Positions 9,437 through 18,184 of a stretch of 64,000 bases of DNA are shown piece by piece. This DNA is from an uncultured Fluviicola sp. Its GTDB lineage: Bacteria; Bacteroidota; Bacteroidia; Flavobacteriales_D; Crocinitomicaceae. Within the stretch, counting starts at the first letter, position 1. Each line of letters starts with the position of its first letter. The stretch covers positions 62,001 through 126,000 of the forward strand of contig CAJVYC010000007.1 in NCBI GenBank assembly GCA_913009205.1, written 5' to 3'. The position numbers and the translations under genes are program-made. Below the pieces are notes generated by a model, which worked only from the letters and a program-made list of their open reading frames with translations, searched no databases and was not told where the DNA came from.

Positions 9437-10036
9437 TTAGCTATTCTCTAATCCACATTTCTTAAACATCCAAGTTACTGACTTGGCTATCAGGAATGCA
9501 AATGGAATTGCCGCTGCAATATCGATAGAATAATGAACGCGTTGCATCATTAAAAGAGCTCCAACTCCTATTCCTAAAATGAGGAATATGTATTTTTTTG
9601 ATAGAAAAAACATCACAAAAACAAAAGCAGTATGTCCGCTGTAAAATAAATCGGCAGTTATTTCACCATCAAAAATCATGTTATATAATATAGGGTCGTT
9701 AAGACTTACAAGTCCTATCGGTTCTCGTAAAGGAACCAATGACAATGTTATAATTCGCGTCAACAAAATTAGACCATAAGCTAAAGCAAACTTCGACAGC
9801 TCATTGATTTTTGCACAGCGAAGTAAGATGTAAATGATAAGTGATGAATACGTAATTCCAAAGATATAGATTGAAAAATCGCCTCTTGGAAACAAATTCA
9901 AAACGGAATCGTTAAACGCGTATCCCGACTTATTGATATTGTCTTGATGATAAAGTAAAAACCAAATGAACAACTGCCCACTAACAGCTAAGAACAGCAG
10001 TGATGCAAGAAGCGCTAGTATCTTCTTTCTTTTCAT
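9437..10036 (-). CDS. PAP2-like (PAP2_C type) membrane phosphatase
   Basis: A 199 aa protein with about five or six TM helices. FYSGHTAFVF and QRVHYSIDIAAA correspond to the two catalytic histidine motifs of the PAP2_C (sphingomyelin-synthase-like) branch: His in SGHT, and His plus Asp in HYSxD. Such enzymes move phospho-head groups or dephosphorylate lipids at the membrane. The start codon overlaps the stop of the upstream GH3 fusion by 4 bases, so the two are translationally coupled. Lipid substrate unknown. Confidence 0.75.
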   Translation of the reverse strand: MKRKKILALLASLLFLAVSGQLFIWFLLYHQDNINKSGYAFNDSVLNLFPRGDFSIYIFGITYSSLIIYILLRCAKINELSKFALAYGLILLTRIITLSLVPLREPIGLVSLNDPILYNMIFDGEITADLFYSGHTAFVFVMFFLSKKYIFLILGIGVGALLMMQRVHYSIDIAAAIPFAFLIAKSVTWMFKKCGLENS

Positions 10037-12972
10037 TTGGCGTTTTCTAAAGCATTGTAAATAACATCTTGAATTTCTGTTCGAATACTCATTTTGACAA
10101 TTTTCCAGTTTTCAGCATCCGGATAAACCCGGTTGGAAAGGAAAATATAATTCACTTTATACTCAGGATCAGCCCAAGCCAAAGTTCCAGTAAATCCAGA
10201 GTGACCAAAGCTTTTGAGACTAACCTTATTCGAAGATGGCCCTCCCTTTTTGTTCCTCATTGGTTTGTCAAAACCGGCACCTCGTCTACTCGTTGCGCAA
10301 AATTGGCAGTCTGTATACTCTTCAATTACTTGCTCTTTGATATAACGCTCACCACCATACATTCCGTTGTTTAAGAACATTTGCATCAAGCCGGCCAGAT
10401 CACCAGCATTCGTAAACAATCCTGCGTGGCCGCCAATTCCACCCATCATTGCCGCTCCTTGATCGTGAACGTAACCATGAACCAATTGCTTTCTAAAGAT
10501 TTGATCATCTTCAGTCGGCGGAATTCTGTCTTTCGAAAAATAATCAAGTGGATTGTAACGCATATTACTCAAACCCATTGGCTCATAGAAATTAGTTGTG
10601 GCGTAATCATCCAAAGTTGTTCCCGATTTTTTTTCCACAATTTTTTTGATCAAATAATACCCCAAATCTGAGTATTTGTATCGCTTGGCTTCCAATGTAC
10701 TCGTTAAAATCTCATTGTACATATCGCTTTCATACGTTTTGTCAATCCATAAATCTTCAGCAACTTTCACACTAAAAGAATCCGATTTTACAGTTCTGTA
10801 GTATTGCTCGGATAAACTCCCATTCAATAAGGTCTTCGTATAAAATGGAATCCATGGCGTTAACCCTGCTTGATGTGCCAACATGTCTCGAAGTCGAATA
10901 TCCTTCAACGCACTAGTCCCCATGAATTCTGGCAATTTATCCCCGAGTTTCTCTTCCAGATTGAACTTGTCTTCAGAATTCAACTTCATAATCGATACGG
11001 TAGACGCGGCAATTTTTGTTATCGATGCTATATCGTAGATATCGTCATTTTTAACTTCAATTATCTTTCCATACGTGTGGTATCCAAACGACCTCCGGTA
11101 AATCACTTTCCCATCAACAGCGACAAGGATTTGGCATCCTGGGAATGCCTTAGCTGCAATACTGCTGTTCGCAATTTCATCAATTCGCTCAAACTTATTT
11201 GGATCAATTCCAACTTCTTCGGGTTGCGATTCTTTCAATCTTCCCATCCATTTAATTGACAATCCATCTCCGCCTTTGTAGGTTTCGTTGATCGTTTGTG
11301 GCAATTTCCCATTTGTCGCGAAAGAACCAACCAGAAACTGCCCCATTCTATCCACCATCAAATGATGATTCTCGTAACCTATAACTATTGAATTAATTCC
11401 AGACAAATCAATATTATCCTTTAAAGCAAGTGGATTACCGAACAATACCAATGCGCTTTCTTCTGAATTTGAAACAACTTTCAACCAAGCTCTCCATCCT
11501 TTTGGCATACTAAAATCTTTGTACGGTCGAACAGAACCTGCATGAACTGTTGTAATAACCATATCGTAGTTTGCCATCTTACTTTTAAACTTTTGGAGCG
11601 CTTCAGTCCCTGAGTAATAATGAAAATGGTCAACCGACGCGACAAGATCCATTGAAGGCTTCAATCCTTCTGCGTGTGAACCAACGCTGACAACCGCGAT
11701 CCTTTTATCGAAACGTTTAATCGGTAACACTTCATTCTCATTTTTAATGACTGTAATCGCTTTTTCAAAGAGTTGTTTTCTCGCCAGTATCTGCTCGCCT
11801 TTCGTATAACTCTTTAGTTTCCCTGGCTTGATAATACTTTTGTACTTAGCTAGCAATACGCGTTTGCATCTAAGGTTAATATCTTCTTCAGAAATCTCTC
11901 CATCCAAAACTTTCTTTTCAATAGCGTCAATTGCATCAACTACGCTCTTCGGAAAGAGTAAAATATCACATCCCGCTTCAAATGCCTTTACAACCACTTC
12001 CGTTTTTCCATATCGGTCAGCAACGGCTTTCATTCCCAAAGCATCACTCACTACAAGCCCTTGGAAACCAAGCTCTCCTTTTAAATATTCATGTATCGTC
12101 TTTTTGGAGAGACTACTTGGCGTTCCCGATGGATCCAACGCAGGAATATTCAAATGACCAATCATTACCGAAGACGCGCCAGCGTTAATCCCTGCTCTAA
12201 AAGGATAGAAATCGACCGCTTCTATATGTGTTAGTGTATTATTTACGATTGGAAGCTCCTTGTGCGAATCAACATCTGTGTCTCCATGTCCTGGAAAATG
12301 CTTGATACTTGTCAAAACACTTTGCCCCTCCATTCCTTTAACGGCAGATGCAACTTGATCTGCGACACGTTTGGAGTTTTCTCCATACGATCTGAATCCA
12401 ATCACAGGATTGTTTGGATTACTATTCACATCAGCAACAGGTGCAAAGTTGATATGAATTCCGAGTTCCCTGCATTCTTGCCCCATCATTGCTCCAATCT
12501 TTTCTGTTAATTCAGGATCGTTTGCCGCACCAATCGTGTAATTATAAGGAAAACGCTCTTCACCAAACAAACGCATACTCACTCCCCATTCAGCATCCAT
12601 ACCGACTAATAAAGGAACTTCTGCTTGATCTTGAAAACGACTTATCGCGACTTTTAAATTATCCCGTTCTCCTTGAAAAAAGATTAAGCCACCAATTTTA
12701 TGCTTACTTACGAGAGAATCAATATTGGAAAAATGCGCTTCTCCTTTGTTTGAATAAGCCGCAATCATAAAAAACTGACCGATTTTCTCTCTGAGTGTCA
12801 TTGCTTCTAAGGTCTCATTAACCCAAGGATTTTCAACCGTATTGATAACTTCAGGAAGTTGAATATCCTTTTTCAAAACAGGATAAGAAAGTGGAGTAAT
12901 CGAAGCAAACACAAACACCGATACTAAAATGGGTGCAAAAAGGAGAAACTTGAAGGAGAGTAATTGTTTCAT
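10033..12972 (-). CDS. GH3 beta-N-acetylglucosaminidase (NagZ-like) fused to a class C beta-lactamase-like serine hydrolase
   Basis: This 979 aa exported fusion starts at the ATG at 12972; the listed 12981 start is a TTG. After a signal peptide, the GH3 domain (about 50-380) carries KHFPGHGDTDVDSH, the NagZ catalytic His-Asp loop, and VVSDALGM with the Asp nucleophile. A GH3 C-terminal-like segment follows (about 400-570). The C-terminal domain (about 590-975) is a beta-lactamase/penicillin-binding type: ASITK (SxxK), YSD (the YxN equivalent) and GHSGFTG (the KTG equivalent). This architecture is recurrent in Bacteroidota and fits muropeptide processing in the periplasm. The downstream PAP2-like gene overlaps by 4 bases. 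Confidence 0.92.
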   Translation of the reverse strand: MKQLLSFKFLLFAPILVSVFVFASITPLSYPVLKKDIQLPEVINTVENPWVNETLEAMTLREKIGQFFMIAAYSNKGEAHFSNIDSLVSKHKIGGLIFFQGERDNLKVAISRFQDQAEVPLLVGMDAEWGVSMRLFGEERFPYNYTIGAANDPELTEKIGAMMGQECRELGIHINFAPVADVNSNPNNPVIGFRSYGENSKRVADQVASAVKGMEGQSVLTSIKHFPGHGDTDVDSHKELPIVNNTLTHIEAVDFYPFRAGINAGASSVMIGHLNIPALDPSGTPSSLSKKTIHEYLKGELGFQGLVVSDALGMKAVADRYGKTEVVVKAFEAGCDILLFPKSVVDAIDAIEKKVLDGEISEEDINLRCKRVLLAKYKSIIKPGKLKSYTKGEQILARKQLFEKAITVIKNENEVLPIKRFDKRIAVVSVGSHAEGLKPSMDLVASVDHFHYYSGTEALQKFKSKMANYDMVITTVHAGSVRPYKDFSMPKGWRAWLKVVSNSEESALVLFGNPLALKDNIDLSGINSIVIGYENHHLMVDRMGQFLVGSFATNGKLPQTINETYKGGDGLSIKWMGRLKESQPEEVGIDPNKFERIDEIANSSIAAKAFPGCQILVAVDGKVIYRRSFGYHTYGKIIEVKNDDIYDIASITKIAASTVSIMKLNSEDKFNLEEKLGDKLPEFMGTSALKDIRLRDMLAHQAGLTPWIPFYTKTLLNGSLSEQYYRTVKSDSFSVKVAEDLWIDKTYESDMYNEILTSTLEAKRYKYSDLGYYLIKKIVEKKSGTTLDDYATTNFYEPMGLSNMRYNPLDYFSKDRIPPTEDDQIFRKQLVHGYVHDQGAAMMGGIGGHAGLFTNAGDLAGLMQMFLNNGMYGGERYIKEQVIEEYTDCQFCATSRRGAGFDKPMRNKKGGPSSNKVSLKSFGHSGFTGTLAWADPEYKVNYIFLSNRVYPDAENWKIVKMSIRTEIQDVIYNALENAK

Positions 12973-12978
12973 ATCTAT

Positions 12979-12986
12979 CAAAAATA
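12979..12986 (-). promoter_or_regulatory. -7 promoter box very close to the GH3 fusion start
   Basis: TATTTTTG on the minus strand matches TAnnTTTG exactly and ends 6 nt before the ATG at 12972. Transcription should begin at or next to the start codon. Confidence 0.5.
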
Positions 12987-13131
12987 CAATTTGAAATCCG
13001 CCTGACAGAGCTGCATTTCATTAGTTATAAACATTTAACGGGAAAAAACTTATCCAAAGTATATTCTGACTCTTTGTCAGTTCAATTTCAAGGGCACAGT
13101 TTTTGACATAATTTGGCTGAATCCGACTCTA

Positions 13132-13148
13132 TAATTTTGTTAAATTTG
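13132..13148 (+). promoter_or_regulatory. Overlapping -7 boxes before the ORF107-mutL run
   Basis: TAATTTTG (13132-13139) and TAAATTTG (13141-13148) both match TAnnTTTG exactly. TTTG occurs upstream at 13102 and 13112. They lie 17-33 nt before the ATG at 13165. Confidence 0.55.
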
Positions 13149-13164
13149 TTTACTTTAGATTCAC

Positions 13165-13488
13165 ATGAAATTTCGATTTTTAACCAAGACATATAAGAAC
13201 CGCCAATTCGATTATAATCCTATGTATTATGACGAACGTAAGGAACGTCTTGAAGTGAAAAAGCGGCAATATGAAAAGATGGAGAATGGCGAACTATCAG
13301 CGGAAGAACGTACTTCTATTCTCAGAGAAAACATTCGAGGCGAGTGGTCTAGAACTGAGATTCGAAAAAATGCAAAATCCTCATCGAACATTCGTGTATT
13401 TGTTTTAATTGTGATTATTATCGCATTGGGATACCTCGTTTTTAATGGCGTCGATCAAGTAGAAACGGTTGTAACAAGGCTTTGGTAG
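13165..13488 (+). CDS. Small tail-anchored membrane protein upstream of mutL
   Basis: A 107 aa protein with a basic, aromatic N-terminus (RQFDYNPMYYDERKERLE), a charged helical middle, and one TM helix near residues 75-93 (VFVLIVIIIALGYLVF). Proteins of this shape commonly precede mutL in Flavobacteria and are sometimes mis-annotated as a riboflavin synthase subunit; that name has no support in the sequence. It starts a plus-strand run that continues through mutL (7 bp gap). Function is unknown. Confidence 0.75.
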   Translation: MKFRFLTKTYKNRQFDYNPMYYDERKERLEVKKRQYEKMENGELSAEERTSILRENIRGEWSRTEIRKNAKSSSNIRVFVLIVIIIALGYLVFNGVDQVETVVTRLW

Positions 13489-13495
13489 ATATTTT

Positions 13496-15340
13496 ATGAG
13501 GAATTTAATTAAATTATTACCAGACAATATTGCGAATCAAATAGCCGCTGGGGAGGTTATTCAACGTCCCGCTTCTGTGGTGAAAGAAATTGTTGAAAAT
13601 TCTATTGATGCCGGCGCAACGAAGATTGACGTCAATATAAAAGATGCTGGAAAAACGCTCATTCAAATTGTAGACAACGGTCAAGGAATGGGACCTGAGG
13701 ACGCTGAGATTTGTTTTCAGCGCCATGCGACGAGTAAAGTTAGTAAAGCCGAAGATTTATTCGCTTTAATAACAAAAGGATTTAGGGGTGAAGCTCTGGC
13801 ATCTGTGGCCGCTATCGCTCACGTTGAATTAAAAACAAGAGAAAGAGGAAAGGACATTGGAACTTCAGTCACAATGGAAGGGAGTTCAATTAAAGAATCA
13901 ACTGAAACAACATGCCCAGAGGGCACAAGCTTCGAAATAAAGAACCTTTTTTACAACGTTCCAGCCAGAAGAAATTTCTTAAAATCTGACAAGGTAGAGT
14001 TTGGACATATCACGGATGAGTTTGAACGCGTAGCCCTATCACATCCTGAGATTCATTTCACGTTACATCACAATGACAATGAACTTTACAACCTTCAAGA
14101 CACGATTTTAAAGAAACGAATCATTGATGTCCTAGGAAAAAAATCAAGCGATCGATTGGTTCCAATTGAGGAAAGCACTGAAATCGTTGAAATGAAGGGA
14201 TTCGTTCTCAAACCAGAGTTTTCTCGAAAAACACGCGGTGATCAATTCTTATTTGTAAACAACAGATATTTCAAAAGCCATTACTTCAATCACGCTGTTA
14301 ACAAGGCATTTGAGGGACTTATCAAAGAAAGAACCTTTCCAGGATTCTTCTTGTATTTGGATGTTGATCCCAAACGAATTGATGTTAACGTTCATCCAAC
14401 GAAAACGGAAATTAAATTCGAAGAAGAAAAATACATTTACTCCATCATATTGAGTAGCATTCGCCTAGCACTTGGTAAATACAACATTGCTCCAACACTG
14501 GACTTTGAAAGAGAAATGGGATTTGACATTCCGCACAAAATGCATTCTCAGCCCGCAACAGAGCCCACAATAAATATCAACAAGGACTTTAATCCTTTTC
14601 AAACGACATCGAATACGGCGAGTTCTTCTAGCGGAAAAACAACTGAAAACTTCTCTAAGGCGATTGTCAACAATGGCTTTGGAACAAAGGAGGCGAAACA
14701 AGAGGATTGGGAGAACTTTTACACAGTTGAAGATCAAAAGGAAGAAGAGGTTCAAGAGCTTGTAGAAGTTGAGTCAATTGATGAAAATATTACGAGTTTT
14801 ATTGTAAAAGGAAACTACATTTTATCTCCAAGTAAGTCTGGATTAATGGTGATTCATTCAAAAAGAGCAGTTGAACAAATAGTTTACTCAGGAATAATTA
14901 AATCATTTATTTCCAGCCCCATAGAATCTCAAAAAATGCTATTTCCAATCGAAAAAGAACTTTCAAAAAAGGAAATCATTAATTGGGAAATGAATGCGTC
15001 AATGCTAAAGCAATTGGGCTTTGACGGAACAGTTGAAAGCGACATATTGTCTGTCAGCGCGGTTCCAAATGTACTCGAAGAAGAAACACTGTCAAGCACT
15101 TTAGATTCTATCCTAGAAACGCTTGGACACAAGGATATTGAAAAGGGCGATATTGCGCATTCATTGGTGGCTTCTATTGCAAGATCAGCTGCAATGAAAC
15201 AATTGAATCTTAATTCAAATGAAGCGATTCAAGGTTTGATCAATCAACTGTTCCAATGTGAAAATCACATTTACACGCCTTCGAACAAAAAAATTATAGA
15301 TACCATCGATTTAGAGTCGATTGAAACAAAATTTAAATAA
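13496..15340 (+). CDS. mutL: DNA mismatch repair protein MutL, endonuclease motif degenerate
   Basis: MutL links mismatch recognition by MutS to strand removal. The N-terminal GHKL ATPase is intact: VVKEIVENSIDAGA, VDNGQGM, HATSKV and GFRGEALASV, followed by the second half with NVHPTKTEIKF. A polar linker (about 345-440) precedes the dimerisation domain. In MutLs with nicking activity that domain contains DQHAxxExxxE. Here the equivalent stretch reads MVIHSKRAVEQIVYSG, so the Asp and His metal ligands are missing, and the last motif is reduced to CENHIYTPSNKK. The protein is 614 aa, a normal length. Its stop overlaps the rhomboid ATG by one base. Confidence 0.95.
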   Translation: MRNLIKLLPDNIANQIAAGEVIQRPASVVKEIVENSIDAGATKIDVNIKDAGKTLIQIVDNGQGMGPEDAEICFQRHATSKVSKAEDLFALITKGFRGEALASVAAIAHVELKTRERGKDIGTSVTMEGSSIKESTETTCPEGTSFEIKNLFYNVPARRNFLKSDKVEFGHITDEFERVALSHPEIHFTLHHNDNELYNLQDTILKKRIIDVLGKKSSDRLVPIEESTEIVEMKGFVLKPEFSRKTRGDQFLFVNNRYFKSHYFNHAVNKAFEGLIKERTFPGFFLYLDVDPKRIDVNVHPTKTEIKFEEEKYIYSIILSSIRLALGKYNIAPTLDFEREMGFDIPHKMHSQPATEPTININKDFNPFQTTSNTASSSSGKTTENFSKAIVNNGFGTKEAKQEDWENFYTVEDQKEEEVQELVEVESIDENITSFIVKGNYILSPSKSGLMVIHSKRAVEQIVYSGIIKSFISSPIESQKMLFPIEKELSKKEIINWEMNASMLKQLGFDGTVESDILSVSAVPNVLEEETLSSTLDSILETLGHKDIEKGDIAHSLVASIARSAAMKQLNLNSNEAIQGLINQLFQCENHIYTPSNKKIIDTIDLESIETKFK

Positions 15341-16149
15341 TGTTTAGACAAATCTTTTCAAATATACCTGACGTTACAAAGAATCTTTTGCTAATAAACA
15401 TTCTCTTATTTATAGTGTCTTTGTTTCTTGCTCAATCTGGCTCTGGATTAGAAAACATACTTGAAGCGCATTATATCAACTCAACTTTTTTCCAACCCTA
15501 TCAGGCAGTTACTCATATGTTCATGCATAGTTTAACGGATCCGTTTCATATCATATTCAATATGTTTCTACTTGTTTCTTTTGGTAGTCATCTAGAGAGA
15601 ATCTGGGGAAGCAAAAGATATTTCATTTACTACATATCTTGTGGACTTGGGGCCTTCATTCTGTATAATGTAATCGGCGTATGGGAAATCTGGGAACTTC
15701 AAACTGAACTTAAAGCAGCCGGAAACGACATTCAATACATTAATCGTTTAATCCATGATGGTAAACTTGTTTCTGGCTCACAATTAAACCTAAAAGTTAT
15801 AAATGAATTAATCAATGCTGGGGAACTGAAACTTCCAAATGAGGTACACGATTCATTTAGAAAATATATTGCATATAACTATAGTAGTTTGGTTGGTGCA
15901 TCTGGCGCAGTCTTTGGTCTTTTAGCAGGTTTTGCAATGCTTTTCCCAAATACTGAATTAAATTTGATGTTCATTCCCGTTCCTATAAAAGCAAAATACT
16001 TAATTGGTGCCTACTTAGCATTTGAAGTCTACAGCAGTATTTATAATTCCAATGATCAGATTGCTCATTTGGCCCATGTAGGAGGGGCGATTGTAGGGAT
16101 AATATTTATTTTGTTTTGGCGCAGAAAAGACAGAGCTAACTTTTATTAA
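15340..16149 (+). CDS. Rhomboid family intramembrane serine protease (first of two)
   Basis: A 269 aa polytopic protease that cleaves TM segments within the membrane. The catalytic Ser is in VGASGAVFGLLAGF and the catalytic His is in IAHLAHVGGAIVG. Conserved MFMHSLTDPFHIIFNMFLL, equivalent to the HxxxN oxyanion region, lies in the second TM. A soluble insertion of about 70 residues (around 118-180) separates TM3 from the catalytic helix, as is usual in Bacteroidota. It overlaps mutL by one base and is followed 6 bases later by a second rhomboid. Confidence 0.92.
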   Translation: MFRQIFSNIPDVTKNLLLINILLFIVSLFLAQSGSGLENILEAHYINSTFFQPYQAVTHMFMHSLTDPFHIIFNMFLLVSFGSHLERIWGSKRYFIYYISCGLGAFILYNVIGVWEIWELQTELKAAGNDIQYINRLIHDGKLVSGSQLNLKVINELINAGELKLPNEVHDSFRKYIAYNYSSLVGASGAVFGLLAGFAMLFPNTELNLMFIPVPIKAKYLIGAYLAFEVYSSIYNSNDQIAHLAHVGGAIVGIIFILFWRRKDRANFY

Positions 16150-16155
16150 CCGAGA

Positions 16156-17052
16156 ATGCAGACACAAAGAACATTTATAGACGATTTAAAGCACCGCTAT
16201 AAGCATGGCGGAGCGCACATGAAGCTAATCTTCATTAATGTCATTCTATTTTTATTAATAAGAGTTGCATTAGTATTTGGCAAACTTTTGGAGGACGACG
16301 CGAACACAGAAATAGTTCTTCAATACATTTTTGGACTTTTCACCAGACCTTCTGAATTCATAACACATCCATGGGGAATATTCACATCGATGTTCGCACA
16401 TTTTGGGGCAATGCACTTATTGTTCAATATGATCTTCCTGTATTTTGCAGGAAAGCACTTTGAGCAACTATTCGGAGCTTCAAGATTGATTTACACTTAT
16501 TTAATGGCTGGTATTGCAGGCGGTTTGTTAGAGTTTTTAGCACATTTGGCATTCCCTGGCCTTCAAGACGTAGTAGTCATGGGTGCATCCGGCTCAATCA
16601 TGGGAATCTTCGTCGCAATTGCCTTCTATCAGCCAAATTTAGAAATCAGCTTTTTTGGATTTTTCAAACTTCGAATCATTTGGATTGCAGCAGCCTACAT
16701 TGTTTTGGATGTCATCAATTTAACAACAAATGATGGCACAGCTCATTTCGCTCATTTAGGCGGTGCAATTATAGGTGCGTTGTCCATTCAAAACATCCAC
16801 AGTACAAGTAACCTTATTACTGCCTCTCAAAGAATGATCGAATTTATAAGACAAATGTTTTCAAGACACAAACGTCCAAAACTAAAAATCGTCAGAGGTG
16901 AGCAAGTGCGTAAAATGACGGATGAAGAATACAATGAGAATGCTAAAGAGCGGCAAAAAGAGACGGATAGAATTTTAGATAAAATTTCGAAGTCCGGATA
17001 TGATTCTTTGAGTAAAAGGGAAAAAGATTTTCTGTTCAATCAAAGCAAATAA
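16156..17052 (+). CDS. Rhomboid family intramembrane serine protease (second of two)
   Basis: This 298 aa rhomboid has the catalytic Ser in VVMGASGSIMGIF, His in AHFAHLGGAIIG, and the HxxxN region in FAHFGAMHLLFNM. A cytoplasmic C-terminal extension of about 80 residues ends GYDSLSKREKDFLFNQSK, a conserved tail of flavobacterial rhomboids. It differs from the upstream paralogue by lacking the large luminal insertion. It overlaps the next gene by one base, so mutL, both rhomboids and the EEP protein form one translationally coupled unit. Substrates unknown. Confidence 0.92.
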   Translation: MQTQRTFIDDLKHRYKHGGAHMKLIFINVILFLLIRVALVFGKLLEDDANTEIVLQYIFGLFTRPSEFITHPWGIFTSMFAHFGAMHLLFNMIFLYFAGKHFEQLFGASRLIYTYLMAGIAGGLLEFLAHLAFPGLQDVVVMGASGSIMGIFVAIAFYQPNLEISFFGFFKLRIIWIAAAYIVLDVINLTTNDGTAHFAHLGGAIIGALSIQNIHSTSNLITASQRMIEFIRQMFSRHKRPKLKIVRGEQVRKMTDEEYNENAKERQKETDRILDKISKSGYDSLSKREKDFLFNQSK

Positions 17053-18167
17053 TGAAACGGCTTAAGAAGATATTTACACTTAAAAATATCCTTAAAGGGA
17101 TTACTATCATTATTTCATTAAACCTACTCCTCTCCTACCTATGCCCATTTATACGGCCTGATTCTTGGGAAATCATTGCGCTTTTCGGATTGGCATATCC
17201 CGTTATTATTGTTTGCCACCTAATCATTACAATTATTTGGATATTCATCAATAAGAAATGGGCCCTAGGACTCGGAATTATTATTCTACTCGGAGGAAAC
17301 CTACATTTCCGAACCTTTACGATAGGCGGAGGGGATGATTCAAATGGAGCTGCCGAAGTAAAAATCATGAGTTACAACGTCCACCTGTTTGACCTTTACA
17401 ACTCCGATCCAGAACAAGCGCACCGAAACAAGGATAAAATAATACAATATGTAGCGAATGAAAATCCAGACATCGTTTGTTTTCAAGAGTTCTTTCATCA
17501 AGACCGACCCAGTGATTTTGTAACGAAGGACACACTCATTCAATTGTTAGAAACAAAAGATTATCACGAGCGCTACACGCAATACAAAAAAGGAAAAAGG
17601 AATTTTGGAATTAGCATTTTTTCGAAATATGAGATCATTGAAAAAGGAGACATTGTTTTTCCCGACAACCAACCGACATTCAATTATTGCATCTACGCCG
17701 ATATTGTAACTCCTAAGGATACGGTTAGAGTATACAACATCCATTTGCAGTCCATTCGATTGCAGAAAATGGACTATGCTATCTTCGATGACAAAACTAA
17801 AAAGAAAAATTCTTCAGGTTTCTTTTTGGTTTTAGGAAAAGTAAAAAAAGCATTTCCTGTTCGAGCAAATCAAACCGACAAGCTCGTTGAGCACATCAAT
17901 AACTCTCCGCACCCGGTTGTCGTTTGCGGCGATTTCAATGACACTCCGATGTCATACACATACAATCAATTCAATTCTGTATTAACGGATGCGTTCAGAA
18001 ATTCCAGTTTTGGAATTGGAAAAACCTACGCAGGGAAAATTCCAGCAGGAAGAATCGACTATATCTTCCATTCTGATCAAATTGGGTCAAATAACTTTGT
18101 GATTCAAGACGAGAACTTAAGCGATCACTACGCGATTAGTTGTTCAATCTTCAAAAAAACAGAATAA
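17052..18167 (+). CDS. Membrane-anchored endonuclease/exonuclease/phosphatase (EEP) family protein
   Basis: A 371 aa protein with two or three N-terminal TM helices (about 15-90) and an EEP-fold domain. The metal and catalytic blocks are IMSYNVHLFDL, DIVCFQEFF, VVCGDFNDTPMS, GRIDYIFHS and LSDHYAI, in the family order. Such proteins hydrolyse phosphodiesters or phosphomonoesters; the membrane-anchored Bacteroidota type is uncharacterised. It begins at the TAATG overlap with the second rhomboid. Confidence 0.88.
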   Translation: MKRLKKIFTLKNILKGITIIISLNLLLSYLCPFIRPDSWEIIALFGLAYPVIIVCHLIITIIWIFINKKWALGLGIIILLGGNLHFRTFTIGGGDDSNGAAEVKIMSYNVHLFDLYNSDPEQAHRNKDKIIQYVANENPDIVCFQEFFHQDRPSDFVTKDTLIQLLETKDYHERYTQYKKGKRNFGISIFSKYEIIEKGDIVFPDNQPTFNYCIYADIVTPKDTVRVYNIHLQSIRLQKMDYAIFDDKTKKKNSSGFFLVLGKVKKAFPVRANQTDKLVEHINNSPHPVVVCGDFNDTPMSYTYNQFNSVLTDAFRNSSFGIGKTYAGKIPAGRIDYIFHSDQIGSNNFVIQDENLSDHYAISCSIFKKTE

Positions 18168-18171
18168 ACAC

Positions 18172-18179
18172 TATCTTCG
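18172..18179 (+). promoter_or_regulatory. Possible -7 box next to the YrdC/YciO gene start
   Basis: TATCTTCG, one mismatch from TAnnTTTG, begins 5 nt after the EEP stop and ends 5 nt before the ATG at 18185. A transcript starting here would be leaderless or nearly so. Confidence 0.4.
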
Positions 18180-18184
18180 CCGCT

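Noticed and set aside
10870-11259. 129 aa ORF opposite the GH3 fusion
   Set aside because: It is an antisense shadow; the minus-strand gene is continuous and carries all motifs.
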